A stretch of DNA of 64,000 nt from Adiantum capillus-veneris (taxonomy: Eukaryota > Streptophyta > Polypodiopsida > Polypodiales > Pteridaceae), in contig CM043970.1 of NCBI GenBank assembly GCA_014529385.2, positions 64,746,496 through 64,810,495 of the forward strand. Direction: 5' to 3'. A model generated the notes under the pieces. It saw only the letters and a list, made by a program, of their open reading frames with translations, was not told the origin of the DNA and made no database searches. Both the position numbers and the translations under genes were made by a program. This document shows, one piece after another, positions 50,880 to 61,061 of the stretch. The first letter of the stretch is position 1; each line of letters starts with the position of its first letter.

Positions 50880-51117
50880 CGCCCTGGGCCTTTCTACACC
50901 ATTGTCCAAGGTGTGCTCCGATGGCACTACCGACCACCTATGTGGCTCTTCCCTCCTCCCATCCCTTGATTTAGCCTCATTGTATATATGTTGTTCTTTT
51001 ATTGGGAGAGTCTCCCCATCATGTTTGTTGTAGCCCTCTCTTGCAGAGGTGGTTGTAGCCCTACGGGAAGCTTTCATTAACTAATAGAAGGATCTTTTTC
51101 TCGAAAAAAAAAAAAAA
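50880..51117 (+). other. LINE 3' untranslated region and A tail
   Basis: About 220 bases of untranslated sequence end ATCTTTTTCTCG followed by 14 A (51104-51117). The CTCGAAA junction is characteristic of plant L1 elements. There is no AATAAA directly upstream. Confidence 0.88.
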
Positions 51118-51466
51118 CTTCATCATCATCATCCATGCCCGAGGATGCCCGACATCGGGCGTTGTCCGAGAAAGTATTGCATCAATCGTTGAAGAGCTTC
51201 GTCAATTTCCGCCTTTGTAAATAGTCGTACTCGACGTCTCCCATGTTGTGCTAGAATAGTCTTGATTCTTTGGTGGAGCCTCCATCGATGTCGTAGTCGC
51301 CCCCATAGACGAGGGCGTCTAACTCTCCCGAGCTGAGTGGCTCTGTCCAGTAATATACCTCTGGTAGACGTGGGCTCTGAAGTGTGAAGCATGCTCATCG
51401 TCTACTAAGTCTCTGCTCTATAAAAGTCAGTGATCCCACTCTGTGAATGTCTCCCACTACCTGGTC

Positions 51467-51469
<3 letters not shown>
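51118..51469. other. Unassigned 350-bp segment
   Basis: It begins with (CTT)(CAT)4 after the LINE tail, possibly the start of the target. A minus-strand ORF of 89 codons (51398-51129) is Arg-rich (RRPRLWGRLRHRWRLHQR) without a recognised family. I see nothing else. Confidence 0.3.

Positions 51470-51562
<93 letters not shown>
51470..51562. repeat. (GA)46 microsatellite
   Basis: An uninterrupted GA run of about 93 bases on the plus strand. A second GA run lies at 51805-51849. Confidence 0.98.
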
Positions 51563-51563
<1 letters not shown>

Positions 51564-51639
51564 ATTGACGCCCTTGGGACCCAAATGTTGTTTCAGGAGC
51601 AGATGATGTCTGTGGTGTGAGATTTAGTTGAAGAGTCAA

Positions 51640-51790
51640 ATGCCATAGTAACACGAAACGGGCGGAACGAGGGGTAATCTCGAAACGGCGTTCTGGCCGG
51701 TTCTGTACACCAAAACGGTGTCGGGAACGGAAAAACGTTCCGGATCCGGAACGTAACAACGGAACGGGTGGAACGGGCATCTGGAACGGC
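51640..51790. repeat. GGAACG-rich segment
   Basis: About 150 bases with at least eight GGAACG/AAACGG words plus the palindromic AACGTTCCGGATCCGGAACG. Similar words fill 27776-27860, and in the opposite sense 52140-52225 (GAACGTTCCGGAGGCCCCCG). No coding potential is visible. It may be a recurrent transposon or low-complexity piece. Confidence 0.5.
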
Positions 51791-51801
51791 TAGCAAAATT
51801 G

Positions 51802-51804
<3 letters not shown>

Positions 51805-51849
<45 letters not shown>
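51805..51849. repeat. GA microsatellite
   Basis: GAGAGA run of about 44 bases with one GT-containing interruption at its end. Confidence 0.95.
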
Positions 51850-51852
<3 letters not shown>

Positions 51853-52577
51853 GAGAGGTAGCAGTTTGGGGGAGATTTCAAACCTCTCAAGACTAACACA
51901 AGGGAGGGGCAACACGTCCTTTTTTCTTTAAAAGCTATCAATATGGCTCAAGTCGAATGGGCAACCATCAATATGGCTCTCAAGCCTCAAGGCTCAAGCA
52001 CCATCAATATGGTACAACTTACAAGCTTCATTGTGGGGGAAGGTGAGTATCCTTCCCATCCTCTCCTAGATAATCCAAACCCTCAAGCTCTCAAGAGTAA
52101 AAAACAGGCCCCCTCCATGGCATATTTTATGTTCACCGCTCCGGCCCCCGTTGCCATTCCATTGTTCTGGCCCACCCCCCCTTTCGAGAACGTTCCGGAG
52201 GCCCCCGTTCCCCTTCTGTATAACTATGTCAGATGCAGTAGTAGACCGTCTACAGCTCTTTTGACAACCCTATCAGGCCTCCAAGACGATTATATAGCAT
52301 TAATAATGATAAAATTCAATTTAATGCAGGTACAAAGATTGCTAAAAAGCATTAGCTATTTTAGAGCTTGATAAATAGAATCTTTTGTCACATTCTTCTT
52401 AAGTATTTTTGCTTGCAGGAGTTGCCTATCCATGGCATAAAGAGAGCTTCTCGATATGGGCATTTCTTTGAAAGGCTTTATGCTGCCAAAGTTTTTGGGA
52501 TTGAAGGACTTCAAGCATTGCATGTATCGGCGACCACGACTGACACCCTAATGGAGTTCATCATCAATTTCTTTTTG

Positions 52578-52580
<3 letters not shown>
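51850..52580. other. Low-coding region between microsatellites
   Basis: A tandem-like series ATCAATATGGCTC(A/T) occurs three times (51930-52010). The ORF at 51943-52371 spans it but shows no domain. At 52418-52560 the phrase ELPIHGIKRASRYGHFFERL could be an exon (it follows TTTTTGCTTGCAG, a good acceptor at 52408-52420) with GLQALHVSATTTDTLMEFII after it. It may be a fragment of a host gene, family unknown. Confidence 0.3.

Positions 52581-52653
<73 letters not shown>
52581..52653. repeat. (CT)36 microsatellite
   Basis: CT run of about 73 bases, in the opposite sense to the GA runs at 51470-51562 and 51805-51849. Confidence 0.98.
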
Positions 52654-52658
<5 letters not shown>

Positions 52659-54152
52659 CACACACGAATGCAAGCGTGCCCACATAGAGATGCATATGTC
52701 CTCATAGTAGCACCATGCATCTGCCTCATACGCCTAAAGCAACGGCACCTAATATACCCATCGTGGACGTAGTGCTACTATGTCAGTCGCGATCGTGAGC
52801 GAGAACCGCTCTAACCTAAAGCGTCTCCATATCCATGCCAAAACTATGGCAAACAATGCTCCAGATCACAAGACTCTCCCACCCGAGAGCAAACCACTGT
52901 CTCAAGCAAAGAAGGTGAGCAAACGGTCAAGCTCACTAGCCTCTACAATAGGCATACATATGTTGTAAAATTTCAGCAGAGTTTCCTCTGTAACTGGAGC
53001 AAAAAACTCAATAGTAAATTGCAATGGAGACAACAACAAATGTCCAAATAGCCAATCCGGGAATGTACTCGTCTCGAATAGCTGAAGAAACATGTCACAA
53101 TTGTGTCGCAAATTAGCTTACAATTGAGCCATACATAGACACCTACAAAGAGGGAACGACGCCTGAAAAATTCAACTCACAAATGATCCTCAAACCTGTC
53201 AATGTGAGAGCTAAGCTCGATCACAAACTATGGCGAGTAAACTCCAACCACTATCCCACAAAATCATACACAAAGCAAAAGCTCAAGACACCTGATGTTT
53301 CGTAATCGGTATGCAAGTCAAAACACTGCAGAAGATGTCCTCAACTGCAAATGGAAACACCTGTGGAAGTACTAGACTCAACGTGTAGCTCAAGACCAAA
53401 TATGCAAAGCGAAACACGCTCGCGATGCACCATCCAAAAGAGAAAACACTGCACGCAAATCTTGAGTGCTACAAGCAATTGCAATCTCGATCATCAAACC
53501 GCACTCCAAATGCATGCACCAATCTCCACACTTTGCATACATCATTGCAAACACCTGCAAATCTAGTACACAAATACATGCTCTACTTGTGACTGCCAAA
53601 AAACATGCTCGAGACATACATTGTCGAACTCAAACTACAATCACATCAGTCTCCCTAAGCATCTAACCATACAGATCATACATCATATCCTCCCACATGT
53701 GAGAAAACTTGCAGCCAATACCACTCTCACATCCGAGAGCAAACCATGTGTGGAATCCTCGACACACAATATACAGTTGTTGCAGCAGAAATTTCAGAGG
53801 TCAAAATCAGTCCAAATGGACATCACCATTGCATTTGGAGCGTGCCAAAATCCCAGGTTCCACCCCAACCTTGTATAAATCGCATTTCGTATGTAGAAGT
53901 TACGGAAAAAACACTGTTTTGGAGCCTAAAAAATGACCTGCGGAAATGAAAATATGCATTCTTCTTGCAAGTATGGCTACAAAAAGCATACACACTTGCA
54001 ATACACCCTCCTCTCAAGCTTGGGAATGTCCCTCAAGATTCCATGAGCACAGATCTGGTGGTTTCTCACCAATCTCAAGCTTCCACTGACAACGAGCTCA
54101 CCATAGCCGAAAGCTCACTTCTCTGTAGCACTCCGTCTGTTGTGAAGCCAAA
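52654..54152. other. Low-coding, CA-rich region
   Basis: The plus strand is rich in CAAAC/CACTC words and has no long ORF. A minus-strand stretch at 53111-52902 (DMFLQLFETSTFPDWLFGHL, then VTEETLLKFYNICMPIVEAS) reads like protein, but I do not recognise it. The sequence AGCTCTGATATCA at 54152-54164 resembles a minus-strand tRNA-Met primer site, so this may be the internal region of a decayed minus-strand retroelement. Confidence 0.35.
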
Positions 54153-54303
54153 GCTCTGATATCAATTATGAAGGAATGGATCGTAGGTGTACGTGTGTGC
54201 AAAGAAGATGGAGAGAGAGGGAGCGAGAGAGAGCACGACACAGGGATGTGGGATGGAGCTCCCAAATCTTACTATATGAAAACAATGTGAGAATTAGTGA
54301 GAG

Positions 54304-54337
54304 CTCCTTATTCTTTGTATGTATAAAGAATAAGGAG
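54304..54337. repeat. Perfect 13-bp hairpin
   Basis: CTCCTTATTCTTT (54304-54316) and AAAGAATAAGGAG (54325-54337) are exact reverse complements around an 8-base loop, GTATGTAT. Function unknown; it lies in LTR-like sequence to the right of the primer-site-like motif at 54152. Confidence 0.85.
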
Positions 54338-55344
54338 ATAAATGTGTGCGATCGGACACTAGCCGGTGGACAGGGCAAAGCACGGTGAGGCACACGGCCT
54401 TTACCTAACAAGGTAGTGGGGTGACAAGGCGATTCGAGGGAGACACAAAATAATTAAGAGGTAGAGGAATCTACTAAACAAATGATTTTTTAAAAACTCA
54501 AGCTACTATAATAACAACTAACATTAGCTGACTTGTTTTCATAATGCGTAAGAATTCTTGAGAGGCAATATCGTGGCTTACACTTATCTTTGCACTCTGT
54601 TTGGAAATGGTTTCCCCCATAATATAGTAGTGAATGAAGATAAGGTTTTCCATGCGAGCGAGTAATTGCGACATTTTCTTCAACGAGAGATTAATATGCA
54701 TCTCTCCTTCAAAAGCTTAGAGTGGACAAACCATACCCATAAACGAGTCTTGCTTGCTCCTTGAGTGCTAGCAACATGCTCCTTTCTTTCTTTGTCAATG
54801 TGCTTTTGCAAGTTGAGTTTGGTATGTTTACTTGTGATCATTCTATATGTATAGAATGGCGGGCACTTTACATCATTGGCTTTATGCACAAGGTATATCC
54901 ATTATATTTGACACTTTCTATGATAGCAAGTAGACATAGCCTAGCTATCGAGCTAGCTATCAAGAAATTAATTCATGAGACGACATGAATAGACTAAGAG
55001 AGACTTGTTTGAACACCCAAGAAACATCTAGTGTGACTAAGTTCTTTGGGTGTTGGGAATTTTTCTCTTCTATTCATAAAGATATTTGATTATTTCAAGA
55101 TCCAATTGAGTATAAGATTCCAACTTGAGAGGATTTGTTGTTTAATTCATAGCATTGATTGTGGCTATAGAAGTGGTTTTCTCCAAAGGTATGAGCTAGC
55201 TAAAACCAAATCATTCTATGAGTGTTGATGGTCATTGATCGGCCTCTTCACAGTTACACTTTCAAGGAAAGAAGTCCTCAATCTACCCCCAATCTACCAA
55301 GGGGTAGCAAATAGGTTCAACTTTACAAGTTGATTCCAATCACT
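54338..55344. other. AT-rich region left of E8
   Basis: About 1 kb without a convincing ORF. It may be part of a long LTR of which 55345-55543 is the clearly matched end, since the E8 5' LTR is 1764 bp, but I see no match to that LTR before about 55345. Confidence 0.3.
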
Positions 55345-55560
55345 CTTTCAAGCTCCATTAGCTAGAATTTCTCTTTGACATACCATCTCTCGTTTGGACC
55401 CATTGACTTTGGTCTTGTGCTAAGATAGATCCATAAGCACATGTGTATATTCTAACTCTTGTTCCCATTTATTCTCCCACATTAAATGATCACTTTAATA
55501 CGAGAAAATCATTTGGGTTAGTTAGTTATTAGATTTTCTGACATTATCTCTCTCTTGAAA
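55345..55560 (-). repeat. E8 3' LTR end and polypurine tract
   Basis: TTTCAAGCTCCATTAGCTAG through GTTAGTTATTAGATTTT to TGACA at 55543 matches 62628-62825. It is followed by TTATCTCTCTCTTGAAA, which on the minus strand is a purine tract TTTCAAGAGAGAGATAA directly before the LTR start TGTCAG. Confidence 0.85.
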
Positions 55561-56110
55561 TCATAGTCGTCCTCGACTATGAGGTAGAAGCCTTAGTCAT
55601 TAGTCTATGTTTCTTAGTGGGTAGAGGGATGTTTCTTAGTGGGTAGAGGGATCTCTTTTTACCCTACGACATCATTCTAAAATGGATGACTAATCCATTT
55701 GGTGCTTGGGAGACTTAACTGCCACAAGCATGTCTGATCTTTAGTCCATTTCATTCTCCCAAAGTAGAGTGACAAATTCTACTTGGTGTTTTAGAGACAT
55801 CGTCATCACAAACATGATCTAAGTATGCATACTACTTAAATTTGTGCACAATACAAAAAAGTGATCTAGTATTATAGGACAAAAACATTGATCATTTAAA
55901 ATAAGCATTGACATTTGCTTACTCTAGTGTAGCATCGTAAGCATTGACAAGGTTCATACTATCCTTAAGCTGTGTTCCTTGCATCCATCTAGCATCTTCA
56001 AAACAATTATTTTTTGAATTTAATAAGATATCGTCGGGACAATCTTACCATTCCGTAGTACCTTGTCTTCATGCGCCCAAGGATAGCTTCGGATTGTAGC
56101 ACCTCTTTTT
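55561..56110 (-). other. E8 3' untranslated region
   Basis: No ORF. The start (TCATAGTCGTCCTCGACTATG) has the same layout as the E3 and E7 3' regions (ATTGTAATCGCCCTCGATTA). It includes a 24-base tandem duplication, ATGTTTCTTAGTGGGTAGAG, at about 55607-55650. Confidence 0.7.
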
Positions 56111-57275
56111 GATCTTCGATCTCTGGGGGGCGTTCAATAATTGGGTTTGTTGGTGGCTCCTTTGTAAGGCTTGAGTAGGCTCACATGAAAAGCATTGTGT
56201 ATGAGTCAATGGTTGGGCAACTTGAGTTGATAGGCCATCTCATTGATTGGTCTTAAAATTTTAAAAAGACCATAGTATCTTTTTGCTAATTTAGCATAAT
56301 ACTTTTGGTGGCCCGTAGGATTTTTGCCCATACTTTGTCTTAATCAAGCCTTGGGAAACTTAAGTAGGATCCAATCATTTTCTTTGAACGTTAAGGGCCT
56401 TCTGTGCTTGTTAGCAACAACTTTGTTTTGTTGGGAGATGAATATAGCCTCCTTAATCTTTTGGAAAGATTCTCGTAGGTATCGGCTATACTCATCGGAA
56501 GCGAAGATCTTCCCATGTACCTTAAGTAGCAAGGGACTTTTAGGTCTTCCCTCTATGATTTCAAAAGGTGCCTTTCCTGTAGTAGTATGGACAGTGTTAT
56601 TTTACACATACTCTACAAGTGGTAGATACTTCTCCCATTGTGAGTGTTGTCTACTTCCATAACATAAGTCTTTAGTAGATCAAGAATGGTAAGGTTAGCT
56701 ATCTCACTTCGGCCATCCGTTTGTAGCTGATAGGCAGAGGAGAAATTCAACCTTATACCTAAATTTTCAAAGAGATCTTTCCAAAAATTACTAGTCTTCT
56801 AGGATTTCTATCTGACAAGATGGATGTTGGCAATCCATGGTGTTTGAAAATCTGAGATATGAAGAGGGTTGCCATTTGGTGTGCCTTTATAGTTTTTTTG
56901 ACATGAATAAAGTGTGCTTGGTTGCTAAAGCTGTCGACTATTGTCCATATTCCTGTATTTCCATGGATAGACTTGGATAATCCAGAGATAAATCCATAGA
57001 CATACTCTCCCATGGTGGATTAGGGATTGGTAATGGCTGGAGTAATCCAGGCTGCTTCCCTATATCCTACTTGGTCTTTTGGCATACCACACATTTTGAA
57101 ACATACTCTTGTATGTCCACTTCATGGTGGGCCAATAAAAATACTTCTTTACTCCTTGAAGAGTGGGTTGAATCCCTCTATGCCCCGCATAGGGAGGAGC
57201 ATGGGATTCATACATCGATTTCTCACAAAGGGAGTGAGTAACACATAGCCTGTTGCCATCGAGAAGATAACCATA
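56111..57275 (-). pseudogene. pol: E8 integrase
   Basis: Highly broken. Minus-strand pieces: the Cys pair region VCQKTK-like near 57060-57100, core WTIVDSFSNQAHFIHVKK (57013-56759), LFISQIFKHHGLPTSILSDR (Asp 2), then in other frames the HPQTDG-equivalent with a stop (about 56715), KIFASDEYSRYLRESFQKIK, and RRPLTFKENDWILLKFPKA (56532-56344). The tail KRYYGLFKI and HNAFHVSLLKPYKG run to about 56180. I see no complete chromodomain. Confidence 0.82.
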
Positions 57276-57907
57276 CTACAAGGTGAATGGTTCCTCTTTC
57301 TTCCCTAAGGCAAGGGCTGACAAAATGTCTTTAAAATCAAGATCAGTAGTGTACTCATCTATCATGGAAGATAGATCATTGTGAGTTGCTATAGACACCT
57401 CATTTGCCCTCGATCGTCGTGATAGTGCATCGGCCACTTGATTATGCGTACCAACAATATGAGCAATATGAAAATTGAACTGAAAAAGAAAATTTGCCCA
57501 CCTCATTTATTTGTTGGAGAGCTTTGTTTGCGTCATGAAGTTTGAGACTTCGGTGGGCTGTTCGTAAGATGAATGGAGTCCCCAATAGATAGTGCCTCCA
57601 AGTGTCGAGGTCATGTAGGACAGCTAGTAGCTCCTTCTCGTAAATGCCCAATACTCGCTCGTCGGAATTGAGTCTTTGACTCTCATATGCTATGGCATGC
57701 CCTTCTTGAAGCAAAAATGCTCCAAGGCAATCTCCACAAGCATCACAGTGGACCTCAAATGGTTTTGAGAGATCCGGTAGTGTGAGTATGGGTTGAGAGG
57801 TAAGCTTTTCTTTAAGCTTCTCAAAATCAATTTTCTCTTTAGTAGTCCATATGTAAACATTTTTCTTGGTCAAGTCATGTAGTGGTCCTCTATTTGGGAG
57901 AATTTAG
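57276..57907 (-). pseudogene. pol: E8 RNase H
   Basis: ORF 57873-57442: FEVHCDACGDCLGAFLLQ, YEKELLAVLHDLDTWRHYLL and FILRTAHRSLKLH, where the TDH motif has become TAH and loses its acidic residue. A frameshift leads to 57506-57276: MRWANFLFQFNFHIAHIVG, NQVADALSRRSR, the usual end of the domain. Confidence 0.88.
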
Positions 57908-58600
57908 CTATGACATGTCTATAGTATACTGGTATGCACACATACTAATAAAGATTTGTACCTCTTGTAGATTCCTTGGATTTGGCCATCCTTTTATTAC
58001 CTCAAGCTTGGCTGGATCTATACGAATACCACCTTGAGAGATAATATGACCTAGGTATTGAATCTCTTGGAGGAAAAATTCACTCTTCTTTTGGTTAATG
58101 AAAAGTTTATTCTCCCTCATAGCTTGAAAAACTACCTGGAGATGTTGCTTATGCTCCTCCAAAGATTTGGAGTAGATGATAATGTCATCGAAGAACACTC
58201 CAGTGAACTTGCGGTAGGGTCTAAATATTTTCTCCATTAGACGGTTGAATGTGGCTGGAGCATTTGTCAAACCAAAAGGCATGACAAAATATTCATAAAG
58301 ATCAAACGTTCTATGGAGCACGGTCTTTACGATATCTTCATTTACGATCCTTATTTGATGATAGCCACTTTTAAGGTCAATCCTACTGAAGTAGGTCAAA
58401 CCTTGTAGCTCATTATCAAACAGATCTTCTACCCGTGGTATGGGAAGTTTGTTTTTGATAGTGGTACAATTTAGTGCTCGATAGTCCACACACATGCGGT
58501 ATGTGCCATCTTTTTTTTGCACTAAAAGGACTGGTGAACAAAAGGGAGAGGAGCTAGGTCTCACCATCCCCTTGTTTACTAGTTCATGTACTTGCCTCAT
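57908..58600 (-). pseudogene. pol: E8 reverse transcriptase
   Basis: Open for 230 codons: [63 protein letters not shown] (FFDD intact), IQYLGHIISQGGIRIDP. All RT catalytic residues are present. One residue is inserted in FDNELQGL relative to E5. The reading ends in a degraded thumb (VQIFISMCAYQY). Confidence 0.92.
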
Positions 58601-59372
58601 AATCTCCTCTTGTTGAGCTTGAGAACTCTATAAGGAGGTTTATTAGGCGGTGAGCTCCCAGTAGAAGCTCTATCTTATGGTCATCACCCCCTCGTTTTGG
58701 AGGTAACTCCATAGGGATGTCATTGATAAATACATCTTGGAATCCATTTAGAAAATTAGACAAGTCTAAATCTTCTTGATTCCTACCACTTTGTTTTGTT
58801 AAAACATTAGCATCATTTAGAGACTCTTTGACAAAAATCATGTACGAGAAAACCGAGCTTTTTATTAACATATCAAAAGTAGGAGAAATTACAAGTGGTA
58901 AAGAATGATCGGGCTCATTAGCATCTATACACATGCTCTTTTCCCTACATGTGAAGTAGATTCTCATTTCACAGAGCTTCATATTGGCAGCCACACGGTT
59001 GAACCATGGTGCCCCTAGGATGACATCCTCATGCTGTAGAGGAGAGATGAAAAAGTCTTCTTTGTCGACGTAGCTTTGACAATGAAGCCTCAACTTCCCA
59101 ATCAAGGGAGTAACGGAGGCTTGTTGTCCCTTGAAAGCCCCATTGGTAGTTACAATATCTCCCATCTCAAAAGCTTGTATGCCCAGCTTTCTGTCCAACT
59201 CCATTGATACGAAGTTATGAGTAGAGCCAAGATCAAATAGGATGAAGGCATCATGCTCTCTCATATTCCCCCAAGCATATGAAAGGGATGATCCTTTGCA
59301 ATGAGCATCCTCTTTTGGAGCTTCAACCGTGGAAGCTCTAGGAGTCTCATTGCGAGCATTCTTTTGGGGCAA
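58584..59372 (-). pseudogene. pol: E8 protease and RT linker
   Basis: ORF of 262 codons: AFILFDLGSTHNFVSMELDR, with the active-site triplet D-L-G, then PLIGKLRLHCQSYVDKEDFF, PLQHEDVILGAPWFNRV and, near the C-terminus, DDHKIELLLGAHRLINLL. Overlaps the RT ORF in a different frame, showing a shift near 58600. Confidence 0.8.
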
Positions 59373-60586
59373 GAACGATAGCCATGTCCTTGCTCCCCCA
59401 CTTAAAGCATTTGTGATCTTTGCAAAAAGCCTCTAGCTCTTCAGGAGAGAGTTCATTTTTACCTTTGTAAACTCCTTTCTCCTAGGTCTTGTTGTTGTTG
59501 TTGTTGGAATTGCCTTGGAAAGAACTTTGAGTATTGTGCTTCCCTCTCGAATCATTCCAATCTTAGCCCCTTGTTGGAAATTAATGCGAGAAGCAACCAT
59601 AGTGTGGTGGATGACTTCAATGATAGAACCAGGCCGTTGTGAGTTGACATACTCGGCCATTTCTTCAGGTAATCCCACACAAAATTATTGCTTTTTCTTC
59701 GAAAGTCTATCGTTTGAAAGATTGTAGCTTTGAGATGTAAATTCCAAAACTTGTCTACATATTTGTGTATAGACTTGTGGGAGAGTAGCTTCAAGATTCT
59801 CCATTCAGTAAGCACTTTGTCCTTGATTGCTTGCAAGGAATTTCTTCATTATGGAAACTTGTAGAGTTTTCCATGTCCTTGGGGCTTCGCCATTCCAGTG
59901 GGGACTAGCCCACCATTGACGAGAAGATTTTTGAAAGTGAATAGCTACTTGGTGTAGCTTGGAGGACTCTGTGAAGCCCCTTCTCCAAAGATCACATCGA
60001 ATTGTTGGATGAAGGCCAATACTTTGTCAATAGCACCAAAGGTGCCATCATAGGTGAGAAAAGAGATACTCTTTCCTCCCTCTTTGAGCTTCTTAAGCTT
60101 TTGGGACCTTTTCCAAGCAGGGTAGGATTTGCGATGTCCTCTCCTCTTGTATTCTCTAAGAGAATAACAGTTTCTTTCGTTGGAAGAGGAGGAAGGTGAA
60201 GGAGAAGGAGAAGGAGAAGGAGAAGAGAGTGACATCTTCCTTGGATTTTTCATCCTTTGTTTCCTCTCTTCCCTTTTGGAGTGACAAGGAGAAGGAATAT
60301 AGGATGATATTTTCCTCTTGAAAGGAGTTGGGGATTGTTGAGACCATCATCTTTGTGGAGCCACATCTTTATGAGAATTTGAAGATTCACTTCTTTCCCG
60401 TTCATTGGATTCCTCCTCTTCTCTTAGTCTTGTTTTGGAAGTATCAACAAGAGGCTTCCTAAGATCTCTCTCTTCTTGGAGAGGTAGGGAAATCCCAAAA
60501 GCACGAAGTTGTTGGGTAACTTCGGCTTGCAAGATAGGGTTGCCCATAGCTTGTTGTAACCTAGTAACAAGATAGTTCATTAACAT
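59373..60586 (-). pseudogene. gag: E8 gag
   Basis: Minus-strand pieces in several frames: MLMNYLVTRLQQAMGNPILQ (60586), a Ser/Pro and basic region (60253) ending FLTYDGTFGAIDKVLAFIQQ, then LSHKSIHKYVDKFWNLHLKA (59836) and GLPEEMAEYVNSQRPGSIIE (59678). The knuckle near 59385-59420 reads CFK, then GEQGHGYRSC after a one-base deletion in the second Cys codon. It is strongly decayed. Confidence 0.78.
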
Positions 60587-61048
60587 TGGGGCATCATCAG
60601 TAGCACCTTCATGTGCAAAATCAAAGTTTTCAATTATTCAGTCTACTCTCTTGATTATTGTCAGCTATGCCAAATAAACTTATGTATATGCTACTTTGTG
60701 CTTTGGTACCCTCAAAAAACCTTAGTTGTTACTCTTCTTTACCTTTGAAAATTAGTTCTCAAGCAGCCATACCTGTGGTTTAGAGACTATTGATTGCAAA
60801 GAGTAGTGGAGAGGGTTTAACATTGCTCGATTGATTATAATTCCTGTTGATCTTGCTAGTAGCTCAATAATGGTTAAGCCGAAGGCAAGTCCCGAGAGAC
60901 TCCATTATTAAGTCTAGAGTTCCCAACGATGTAACTCGAACTAAGTCCCTTTCAACCAAGATAATAGATCTTGTCTCACTTACCATTTTTCAATGAGCAT
61001 GGGCAACTTAAGGACTTCTCTTCTTAGGTAAGAAAAGAGAAACCAATA

Positions 61049-61060
61049 GCTCTGATACCA
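61049..61060 (-). promoter_or_regulatory. E8 primer binding site (perfect tRNA-Met)
   Basis: The plus strand GCTCTGATACCA is TGGTATCAGAGC on the minus strand, the exact 12-nt initiator tRNA-Met primer site of plant retroelements. One base separates it from the LTR at 61062. Confidence 0.93.
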
Positions 61061-61061
61061 A

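Larger units (their letters stand above)
44290..51117 (+). mobile_element. L1-type LINE retrotransposon, decayed
   Basis: A GC-rich 5' region with long C-runs is followed by ORF1 (with a zinc knuckle), ORF2 (APE endonuclease, reverse transcriptase, C-terminal zinc finger), a 3' untranslated region and a 14-base A tail after CTTTTTCTCG. It has no LTRs. The start is set only by the change in composition near 44290, and no target duplication was found. Stops and frameshifts occur in both ORFs. The length of about 6.8 kb fits a near-full-length plant L1. Confidence 0.92.
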
